Shown here: positions 1-5,016 of the stretch, piece by piece
How the letters are laid out: each line of letters starts with the position of its first letter
Position numbering within the stretch: the first letter of the stretch is position 1
Source of the DNA: Labilibaculum sp032125735
GTDB lineage: Bacteria; Bacteroidota; Bacteroidia; Bacteroidales; Marinifilaceae
Assembly (NCBI GenBank): GCA_032125735.1
Contig: JAQBBZ010000244.1
Span: 1-5,373 of the forward strand
DNA length: 5,373 bases
Direction of reading: 5' to 3'
Position numbers and translations under genes: made by a program
Notes under the pieces: model-generated
Told to the model about the DNA's origin: nothing
Database searches by the model: none
The model's input: only the letters and a program-made list of their open reading frames with translations

Positions 1-69
1 TAAATACTCTTTTAGTAGAAGGCCTAGATTAGCATCATCTTCTGCTAATAAAATTTTAACTTGTTCCAT
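1..69 (-). CDS. Response regulator, N-terminal fragment (runs off left edge)
   Basis: Only the first 23 codons are in the window, reading leftward from an ATG at 67-69. They form the beta1/alpha1 start of a CheY-like receiver domain: a hydrophobic strand (VKILLAEDD, residues 4-12) ending in the paired acidic residues D11 and D12 that bind Mg2+ beside the phosphorylated Asp, then helix residues NLGLLLKEYL. The phospho-acceptor Asp, the conserved Thr and Lys, and any DNA-binding domain lie outside the window. The gene starts six bases after the stop of the histidine kinase, so the two are surely co-transcribed and this is the kinase's cognate partner. The N-terminus closely resembles RprY-type OmpR-family regulators of Bacteroides from memory, so a winged-helix output domain is likely but unseen. 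Confidence 0.9.
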   Translation of the reverse strand, partial: MEQVKILLAEDDANLGLLLKEYL

Positions 70-75
70 ATGTAT

Positions 76-1569
76 CTATTTTTTTAGGGGAAGATATAAT
101 TCAAATTTTGATCCTTTATCAGGTATACTATCAACGCTTACTTGTCCATAATGGGCATCCGTTATTTTTTTAACGTAGGACAAGCCCAAACCAAATCCTT
201 TAACATCATGAACATTTCCTGTATGTACTCTAAAAAAACGTTCAAATATCATTTTTTGATCTTCTTTTGTTATTCCGATACCATTATCGGTAACTGCTAT
301 AACAATACCCTTATTTTTATTCCTTGTACTAATACTTATTTCGGGAGCATCTTTACTATATTTAATGGCATTATCCAATAAATTTGAGACTAGATTACTT
401 AAATGCACCTCATCGGCCATCACTAAATCATATTCTGCATCAATATTCTGATACATATTCCCTTTTCTGTCTTCAACTCTAATTGTGAAGTTAGGCAATA
501 AATTTAGAATAATTTTATGAACACTAACTGTCTTTAATTTCAGTTTCATACTCACCTCATTAAAAACAGCCATTTGCAAAACCTTTTCAACCTGATAAGT
601 AAGTCTTCGACTTTCGTCATTAATGATTTTAGCAATATGATCTCTTGTTGAAGCCGTTGTAGTAACAGTATTATCCTTTAACATTTGTGAGGCTAAAGAA
701 ATCGTAGCAATAGGAGTTTTAAACTCATGCGTCATATTATTAATGAAGTCATTCTTAATATTCGATAATTTCTTCTGGCGAAAAATAATGAAGATAGTAA
801 ATGCACTAGAAAGTATTAATACCAAAGTAAGAACAATTGATGGAATCAACATGGAGTAAGATTCCACCATATATCTCTGCTGTCCCGGAATATATATATA
901 CAGGTAATTCTGATTAGAGAAAAGATCATTAGGAAACAACTGCTTACTATACTTTTCAAAAGAAGGATTTCTGAAATAGTTCTTCGATCTTTTCTCAAAT
1001 TTATTATTTGATTTTACTGCGTATTCAAAATTCAGCTTAATTCCATTATCTTTTAACTTCTCTTTAATTAATTGCGGCAACACATCCATATTAATTCTCT
1101 CACTCAAACTAAGCTGAGCACTAGCCAAGCGACTCGCGATTATACCAGGTGAATAAGCTCCAGCATTAAAAGCAATACTAAATTTATCTTGCCATTTTGA
1201 TAATACTGTTAATCCTTCAGGATTCAATACGCCTTCACCAATACTGTACTCCTTGTTTTCAGAATAAAAACTTAATTTTGTTTTATTATGAGTTGCATCA
1301 ATAGGAACGTTGATATTAAATCCTGACTTGGCAGAACTAATAACTGTACCATTCGTAAAGCTAAAAACACCACCTTTCAAAAAAATCTTTTCGATCTCCG
1401 CTTTTTCTAATTCAGCCACAACTTGATCCAAAGCTTTACTTACTGTAAGAGCTAACTGTTCCTCCTTTATTTTAGAGGCTGACTGGAAAAATTTAATCTG
1501 AACCAATATCAGTCCAAATAAGGAAATACAGAGTATAATTGTTACAAGCCAAATATATTTTTGATTCAT
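76..1569 (-). CDS. Membrane sensor histidine kinase (HisKA/HATPase_c, RprX-like)
   Basis: A 497-residue inner-membrane sensor kinase that should autophosphorylate on His and pass the phosphate to the adjacent response regulator. Visible order: TM1 about residues 7-27, an extracytoplasmic sensor region about 28-238, TM2 about 239-264, HisKA dimerisation domain with H-box MTHEFKTP (H281), then the ATPase domain with N-box NLLDNAIKYS (N396, N400), G1 box DNGIG (428-432), F box FERFF (442-446) and G2 box GFGLGL (458-463). All catalytic motifs are intact, so the kinase should be active. There is no obvious HAMP or PAS domain, because TM2 leads almost directly into HisKA. The sensor region matches no domain I recognise. 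Kinase-then-regulator order, tight spacing and overall plan match RprX/RprY of Bacteroides; the signal sensed cannot be told from sequence. The start is the ATG at 1567-1569, directly before TM1 (MNQKYIWLVTII). Confidence 0.95.
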   Translation of the reverse strand: MNQKYIWLVTIILCISLFGLILVQIKFFQSASKIKEEQLALTVSKALDQVVAELEKAEIEKIFLKGGVFSFTNGTVISSAKSGFNINVPIDATHNKTKLSFYSENKEYSIGEGVLNPEGLTVLSKWQDKFSIAFNAGAYSPGIIASRLASAQLSLSERINMDVLPQLIKEKLKDNGIKLNFEYAVKSNNKFEKRSKNYFRNPSFEKYSKQLFPNDLFSNQNYLYIYIPGQQRYMVESYSMLIPSIVLTLVLILSSAFTIFIIFRQKKLSNIKNDFINNMTHEFKTPIATISLASQMLKDNTVTTTASTRDHIAKIINDESRRLTYQVEKVLQMAVFNEVSMKLKLKTVSVHKIILNLLPNFTIRVEDRKGNMYQNIDAEYDLVMADEVHLSNLVSNLLDNAIKYSKDAPEISISTRNKNKGIVIAVTDNGIGITKEDQKMIFERFFRVHTGNVHDVKGFGLGLSYVKKITDAHYGQVSVDSIPDKGSKFELYLPLKK

Positions 1570-1574
1570 AGTTA

Positions 1575-1582
1575 CAAATATA
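1575..1582 (-). promoter_or_regulatory. Candidate -7 box for the histidine kinase operon
   Basis: On the minus strand this reads TATATTTG, a perfect match to the Bacteroidota -7 consensus TAnnTTTG. It ends only five bases before the kinase ATG, so initiation at the usual distance would fall on or next to the start codon and the mRNA would be leaderless or nearly so. No TTTG-like -33 box sits 18-21 bases upstream, which weakens the call, and AT-rich sequence gives such boxes by chance. No better minus-strand promoter was found up to 2003. Confidence 0.35.
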
Positions 1583-1710
1583 AAAAAAACCCGCCGTAGC
1601 TATTCTAGCTTAACAATCTTTAACACAAGTTTAAACTATAACTACACACAACACCCTAAACTGGCAAATTACCTTACGCTTTTCTGAAATTGGATTTAAT
1701 CTATTTTAGA

Positions 1711-1729
1711 CAAAAATGGCCAAATTTTG
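1711..1729. repeat. Imperfect inverted repeat around TGGCCA, upstream of the sRNA promoter
   Basis: CAAAA (1711-1715) and TTTTG (1725-1729) flank the perfect palindrome TGGCCA (1717-1722), with the arms one base off exact symmetry. It ends 21 bases upstream of the -33 box at 1751-1754, a position where an activator or repressor could bind. This is positional inference only, and AT-rich arms of this kind arise easily by chance. Confidence 0.2.
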
Positions 1730-1750
1730 ATAATTTTTCACAAAAACGAC

Positions 1751-1780
1751 TTTGAAGTTAATAATTTGACACTATATTTG
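1751..1780 (+). promoter_or_regulatory. Bacteroidota-type promoter facing right, for the predicted small RNA
   Basis: TTTG (1751-1754), 18 bases, then TATATTTG (1773-1780) matches the primary sigma factor promoter of Bacteroidota (TTTG at -33, TAnnTTTG at -7) in both boxes. Transcription would begin near 1785-1787. No protein gene lies downstream on this strand before the terminator at 1846-1876, so the expected product is a short untranslated RNA. It is the only promoter candidate in the window with both boxes matching exactly. Confidence 0.55.
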
Positions 1781-1785
1781 CCATC

Positions 1786-1876
1786 GGAGAACGAATCTAT
1801 AAGAAACAATCTCCTTGATTAAAAATTTTGGTTAATAGTTAGATGAAAGGGCGGTTGTGGTTACCGTCCTTTTTTT
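1786..1876 (+). ncRNA. Predicted small RNA, about 90 nt, family not recognised
   Basis: The interval runs from the expected transcription start of a consensus promoter to the end of an intrinsic terminator. Three parts can be read: a 5' hairpin GGAGA (1786-1790) with TCTCC (1810-1814), enclosing an A-rich 19-base loop; an AU-rich linker about 1815-1845, in which ATTAA (1818-1822) could pair weakly with TTAAT (1832-1836); and the terminator stem with its U tract. No open reading frame beyond 14 codons fits (an ATG at 1843-1845 runs through the terminator and is probably chance). It is too short for 6S RNA or tmRNA and lacks tRNA signatures. I do not recognise the family. A trans-acting regulator is the simplest idea; its targets are unknown. 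Expression is unproven. Confidence 0.45.
1846..1876 (+). terminator. Rho-independent terminator, rightward
   Basis: AAAGGGCGGT (1846-1855) pairs with ACCGTCCTTT (1863-1872) as a ten-base-pair stem with one G-U pair and a seven-base loop; an unbroken T run covers 1870-1876. The T tract is on the plus strand only: read leftward the hairpin is followed by TTTCATC, so it should not end the rnc operon efficiently. As both neighbouring genes are on the minus strand, this terminator needs a separate plus-strand transcript, presumably the predicted small RNA. Confidence 0.75.
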
Positions 1877-2003
1877 ATGCCGTTTAGTGACTAAAACAAG
1901 ATGTTAAAAGCTCATTAAGCTTAAACAATCTACAAAATCATCTTATTTAGGAATATAATAACGACCACAATGGGTCAATTTGGAAAGTTTACAATTATGG
2001 AAA

Positions 2004-2744
2004 TTAGGAAGCAAGTTCTGTTAAACGGATTCTTGTAAGAGCTTGTTGAGCCGCTTTCTGTTGAGCTTCTTTTTTAGAAGTTCCCATTCCTGAGCCCATT
2101 TTCACCTCTTCCACTTCTACTTCTGAAGTAAACAAAGGCAATTGCAATGCTTTATCAACACCACCTTCTTGTGTATCAAAATAAATATCTTTCTTATTTT
2201 TTTGAGCCCACTCAATTAACTTGCTTTTAAAATTGGTTTCAACAGTAACCAATTCTTCCAAATCAATGTGAATTCTAAAAATTTTGTCTTCAATAAATTT
2301 TCTTGTTTTGTCGTAGCCTTGATCTAGATAAATGGCTCCAATAAATGCTTCAAATGCATCACCGTAAATATGTTTGTTATTATTCAAATTTACATTGGAA
2401 ACCACCTGCTTATCGAGTTCAATTTTAACTGCAAGTTTGTTTAAAGATTCACGACTAACAATTTTGGATCTTATTTGAGTTAAGAATCCTTCGTCTTTAT
2501 TAGGAAAGTACTTGTAAAGAATATCGGCAATTATGGCTCCTAAAATCGCATCACCAAGGTATTCGAGACGCTCATTATTTAAGCCATAACCTTTTTTTTG
2601 AATTGTAGCTGATTTGTGTATGAAAGCCAATTCATACAACTCTGGATTTTTAGGTTGGATATCCAGAAAATCAAAAAACAATCCATAAAACTCCCTTTCA
2701 GGAAAGAAAAAGAGTTTTATGGACTGAAATATAGACTTTATCAC
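2004..2744 (-). CDS. rnc: Ribonuclease III
   Basis: A 246-residue double-strand-specific endoribonuclease that matures rRNA precursors and cuts structured mRNAs and sense-antisense duplexes in the cytoplasm. The catalytic domain spans about residues 20-160, with signature NERLEYLGDAILG (57-69) giving acidic residues E58, E61 and D65, and the second metal-binding pair D129 and E132 in GDAFEAFIGAIYLDQG. The C-terminal double-stranded RNA-binding domain spans about 172-238 and ends in GTSKKEAQQKAAQQAL. All expected catalytic acids are present. The start is a GTG (2742-2744): an in-frame stop, that of fabF, lies just one codon upstream, there is no ATG in the first 200 codons, and the N-terminal IKLFFFPERE stretch resembles Bacteroides RNase III. 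With three bases between the fabF stop and this GTG, and no Shine-Dalgarno, translation is probably coupled to fabF. Confidence 0.96.
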   Translation of the reverse strand: MIKSIFQSIKLFFFPEREFYGLFFDFLDIQPKNPELYELAFIHKSATIQKKGYGLNNERLEYLGDAILGAIIADILYKYFPNKDEGFLTQIRSKIVSRESLNKLAVKIELDKQVVSNVNLNNNKHIYGDAFEAFIGAIYLDQGYDKTRKFIEDKIFRIHIDLEELVTVETNFKSKLIEWAQKNKKDIYFDTQEGGVDKALQLPLFTSEVEVEEVKMGSGMGTSKKEAQQKAAQQALTRIRLTELAS

Positions 2745-2747
2745 AAA

Positions 2748-4001
2748 TTATTCAATGAATGATTTGAAAATAACTGAGGCATTATGCCCACCAAACCCAA
2801 ATGTATTACTCAAAGCCGCACGAATTTCGCGTTTCTGAGCTTTATGAAGTGTAAGGTTTAGTTTTTGATCAATGTCAAGATCAGGCTCACTTAAATTAAT
2901 TGTAGGAGGAACTGTTTGATTATTCAATGCCAAAATACAGGCAATTGCTTCAACAGATCCTGCTGCACCTAGTAAGTGACCAGTCATTGATTTAGTTGCA
3001 CTAATGTTCAATTTATAGGCATGATCGCCAAACACTGTTTTAACCGCTATTGTTTCCGGAATATCTCCAACAGGTGTAGATGTTCCGTGAACATTGATAT
3101 AATCAATATCCTCTGGGTTCATATTAGCGTCTGCTAACGCCATTTTCATAGCGTTAATAGCTCCTCGTCCTTCCGGATGAGTTGCTGTTAGGTGATAAGC
3201 ATCACCAGACATTCCACCACCAACAATTTCAGCGTAAATTTTAGCTCCTCGCTTTTTAGCATGCTCTAATTCTTCAAGAATCAAGCAACCACTTCCTTCA
3301 CCCATAACGAAACCGTCACGAGTTTTACAAAAAGGGCGAGATGCAGTTTTATACTCCGCATTATTTGTGGACATTGCCTGCATGGCATTAAATCCACCAA
3401 CACCTGCTTCATTGATAGATGCTTCTGAACCACCCGTAATAAAGATATTAGCTTTACCTAAACGGATATAATTCATAGAATCAATCATTGCATGTGAAGC
3501 CGAAGCGCATGCAGAAACAGTACCATAATTTGGTCCTTGGAATCCATATTTCATAGAAATATGACCGGCGGCAATATCAGAAATCATCTTAGGAATGAAA
3601 AAAGGAGAGAAACGAGGAGTTCCGTCCCCGTTTGCATATCCTGTAACTTCATCTAAGAAAGTCTTAATTCCGCCAATACCAGAACCCCAAATTACTCCAG
3701 CTTTCGTTAAATCTTCCGATTCAAGATCTAGATTTGAATCTTCAATAGCTTGTTTGGCCGCAACCAAAGCATACTGTGCATACAAATCTAATTTCTTAGC
3801 CTCCTTGCGATCAAAATGATCACCAGGCTCGAAATTTTTAACCTCGCAAGCAAACTGAGTTTTGAACTTCGAAGCATCAAAATGAGTAATCAATCCTGAT
3901 CCTCCCACTCCGTTCTCCAAATTATCCCAAAATTCGGTAACAGAATTACCAATTGGGTTAATTGTTCCGAGCCCAGTTACTACTACTCTTCTAAATTCCA
4001 T
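2748..4001 (-). CDS. fabF: Beta-ketoacyl-ACP synthase II (KAS II)
   Basis: A 417-residue cytoplasmic condensing enzyme of type II fatty acid synthesis: it joins acyl-ACP to malonyl-ACP with loss of CO2, extending the chain by two carbons. The thiolase fold is complete. The nucleophile is C165 in TVSACASASH, the two active-site histidines are H305 (NVHGTSTPVGD) and H342 (KSMTGHLLGAAG), K337 is the conserved lysine, and F401 in NTFGFGGHN is the gating phenylalanine. The Cys-His-His triad excludes FabH-type KAS III and the Cys-to-Gln chain-length factors. FabB is less likely, given the position next to acpP and the usual FabF length. The ATG at 3999-4001 starts 21 bases after the acpP stop, so the ACP substrate carrier and the enzyme are made from one mRNA; rnc follows after three bases. 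Confidence 0.97.
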   Translation of the reverse strand: MEFRRVVVTGLGTINPIGNSVTEFWDNLENGVGGSGLITHFDASKFKTQFACEVKNFEPGDHFDRKEAKKLDLYAQYALVAAKQAIEDSNLDLESEDLTKAGVIWGSGIGGIKTFLDEVTGYANGDGTPRFSPFFIPKMISDIAAGHISMKYGFQGPNYGTVSACASASHAMIDSMNYIRLGKANIFITGGSEASINEAGVGGFNAMQAMSTNNAEYKTASRPFCKTRDGFVMGEGSGCLILEELEHAKKRGAKIYAEIVGGGMSGDAYHLTATHPEGRGAINAMKMALADANMNPEDIDYINVHGTSTPVGDIPETIAVKTVFGDHAYKLNISATKSMTGHLLGAAGSVEAIACILALNNQTVPPTINLSEPDLDIDQKLNLTLHKAQKREIRAALSNTFGFGGHNASVIFKSFIE

Positions 4002-4022
4002 AAGAAAGGTTCTGGTTAATAA

Positions 4023-4259
4023 TTACTTAGCGTTCTCTCCGATGTAAGAAATAGCGTCACCTACTGTACCAATGTTTTCTGCTTGATCGTCTGGAATAGC
4101 GATATTAAATTCTTTTTCGAATTCCATGATAAGCTCAACTGTATCCAATGAATCAGCTCCAAGATCGTTAGTGAAACTAGCCTCAAGTGTTACCTCAGTT
4201 TCGTCCACACCCAACTTATCAACTATGATAGCTTTTACTCTAGATGCAATATCAGACAT
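4023..4259 (-). CDS. acpP: Acyl carrier protein
   Basis: A 78-residue acidic helical protein that carries fatty acyl intermediates on a 4'-phosphopantetheine arm in the cytoplasm. The attachment site is S37 in the motif LGADSLDTVELIMEFE, with helix II following directly. Length and the acidic, Lys-poor central region are typical of the housekeeping ACP rather than a carrier domain from a polyketide or peptide synthetase. It is the first gene of the acpP-fabF-rnc operon. Bases just upstream of the ATG are A/T-rich without a Shine-Dalgarno, as usual in Bacteroidota. The leader is likely about 95 bases if the promoter at 4362-4392 is used. No separate terminator is seen between acpP and fabF; higher ACP output would need another means, such as mRNA processing. 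Confidence 0.98.
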   Translation of the reverse strand: MSDIASRVKAIIVDKLGVDETEVTLEASFTNDLGADSLDTVELIMEFEKEFNIAIPDDQAENIGTVGDAISYIGENAK

Positions 4260-4361
4260 AACTTTTAAATTTTAAGTGATTAAATAATATTAATTAATTT
4301 TCAACTGTGCAAAGGAATAAATTTACTTTAAATAATTCAAATTTATTTCACAAGTTGCGGT

Positions 4362-4392
4362 CAAAGGTAATTCTTTTTCCTTTTCCGCGAAA
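4362..4392 (-). promoter_or_regulatory. Candidate promoter of the acpP-fabF-rnc operon
   Basis: On the minus strand TTTC (4392-4389), 19 bases, then TACCTTTG (4369-4362) fits the Bacteroidota -33/-7 pattern, with one mismatch in the -33 box and a perfect -7. Initiation would fall near 4355-4357. Two alternatives lie closer to acpP: TAAATTTG (4345-4338), also a perfect -7 but with a TTTG only 16 bases upstream, and TTCCTTTG (4317-4310), one mismatch at -7, with a perfect TTTG (4341-4338) 20 bases upstream. More than one start may be used; sequence alone cannot rank them firmly. Confidence 0.45.
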
Positions 4393-4399
4393 TTATTTC
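4389..4399. repeat. Eleven-base palindrome joining the two divergent -33 boxes
   Basis: GAAATTATTTC is a perfect inverted repeat (GAAAT/ATTTC) around one central base. Its left end is the TTTC -33 box of the acpP promoter on the minus strand, and its right end is the TTTC -33 box of the purN promoter on the plus strand. It may be no more than two -33 boxes back to back, or an operator for a factor acting on both genes. Confidence 0.35.
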
Positions 4400-4427
4400 A
4401 CTGCGAATTGCCTTTTGTATATATTTG
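4396..4427 (+). promoter_or_regulatory. Candidate promoter of purN
   Basis: TTTC (4396-4399), 20 bases, then TATATTTG (4420-4427) gives a perfect Bacteroidota -7 box and a three-of-four -33 box. Initiation near 4432-4434 leaves a leader of roughly 22 bases before the purN ATG, with an A-rich stretch (GAAAATACAAC) instead of a Shine-Dalgarno. No purine riboswitch could fit in so short a leader. Confidence 0.5.
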
Positions 4428-4455
4428 TTGTTTCAGTAACCTTTGAAAATACAAC

Positions 4456-5016
4456 ATGAAACGACTAGCTATATTTGCTTCTGGATCAGGGAGTAATGCT
4501 GAAAATATCGCAAGATATTTCAGTAATAAACCCGAATTCGAAATTTCCGCAATTCTTTCCAACAATGCCAATGCCTTTGTACTTTCCAGAGCCAGAAGCC
4601 TAAATATTCCAACTTTAGTTTTTTCGAGGTCAGAATTTAACGATTCAGATAAAATAATTGACTTTTTAGCCGAGAAAAAGGTTGATTTTATAGTTTTGGC
4701 TGGATTTTTATGGCTACTTCCTCTTAATCTTCTGCGTAAATATCCCGATTCTATAGTAAATATTCACCCTGCTCTTTTACCTAAATATGGTGGAAAAGGA
4801 ATGTATGGTATGAATGTACACAATGCTGTTGTTGCAAACAAAGAAACAGAAACTGGCATCACCATCCACATGATCAATGAGAAATACGATGAAGGAAGGA
4901 TCGTGTATCAAGCCAAATGCAGTATTGCACCAAACGATACACCAGAAGATGTTGCGGAAAAAATCCATAAACTAGAACATGAATTTTTCCCCAAGATCAT
5001 TGAGCAATTACTCTAA
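4456..5016 (+). CDS. purN: Phosphoribosylglycinamide formyltransferase (GAR transformylase)
   Basis: A 186-residue cytoplasmic enzyme of de novo purine synthesis: it moves a formyl group from 10-formyltetrahydrofolate to glycinamide ribonucleotide, giving FGAR. The N-terminal Rossmann-like half carries the phosphate-binding loop ASGSGSN (8-14). The catalytic residues are N102 and H104 in VNIHPALLPKYGG and D145 in EKYDEGRIVYQ, all intact. The length is slightly below the usual 190-215, the C-terminus ending soon after the last helix. Short length, the GSGSN loop and the lack of a C-terminal extension separate it from methionyl-tRNA formyltransferase and formyltetrahydrofolate deformylase, which share the fold. 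It is transcribed divergently from acpP and its last nine bases overlap the end of the convergent M23 gene. The ATG at 4456-4458 directly precedes the KRLAIFASGSGSN strand, so the start is secure. Confidence 0.96.
   Translation: MKRLAIFASGSGSNAENIARYFSNKPEFEISAILSNNANAFVLSRARSLNIPTLVFSRSEFNDSDKIIDFLAEKKVDFIVLAGFLWLLPLNLLRKYPDSIVNIHPALLPKYGGKGMYGMNVHNAVVANKETETGITIHMINEKYDEGRIVYQAKCSIAPNDTPEDVAEKIHKLEHEFFPKIIEQLL

Larger units (their letters stand above)
1570..2003. other. 434-base intergenic region between rnc and the kinase operon
   Basis: No credible protein gene is present. Between two minus-strand genes, the region holds a plus-strand promoter (1751-1780), a probable small RNA (about 1786-1876) with its terminator, an imperfect dyad at 1711-1729 and a possible kinase promoter at 1575-1582. 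Position 1877-2003, just beyond the rnc stop, has only weak minus-strand hairpins: 1908-1922 (five base pairs AAGCT/AGCTT followed by few T) and 1963-1976 (GACC/GGTC). Neither is a convincing terminator for the acpP-fabF-rnc operon. A short hairpin, AGCTA-TTC-TAGCT, lies at 1598-1610 upstream of the kinase; its role is unknown. Confidence 0.6.

Noticed and set aside
142..381. Plus-strand open frame of 79 codons opposite the histidine kinase
   Set aside because: It lies antisense to the conserved ATPase domain of the kinase, is rich in Phe, Ile, Tyr and Cys as shadows of AT-rich genes are, and has no recognisable motif.
1598..1610. Hairpin AGCTA-TTC-TAGCT followed on the minus strand by GGCGGG and eight T, resembling a terminator
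   Set aside because: Eight unpaired bases separate the five-base-pair stem from the T run, so it is not a canonical intrinsic terminator.
1846..1872. The strong hairpin as terminator of the acpP-fabF-rnc operon
   Set aside because: Read on the minus strand it is followed by only three T and then CATC, so the T tract points to rightward transcription.
1843..1887. Fourteen-codon frame (MKGRLWLPSFFYAV) starting at the ATG at 1843-1845
   Set aside because: It runs through the terminator hairpin and T tract, so most transcripts would lack its stop codon; chance is more likely than a small protein.
3595..3819. Plus-strand open frame of 74 codons opposite fabF
   Set aside because: It is fully inside the intact fabF coding sequence, with no promoter boxes or protein family features.
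4260..4355. Riboswitch or fatty-acid-responsive structure in the acpP leader
   Set aside because: The leader is almost wholly A/T with no strong stem or terminator-antiterminator pair, and no known riboswitch core was recognised.
4777..4968. Minus-strand open frame of 63 codons opposite purN
   Set aside because: It is antisense to the catalytic half of purN, with composition typical of a shadow frame.
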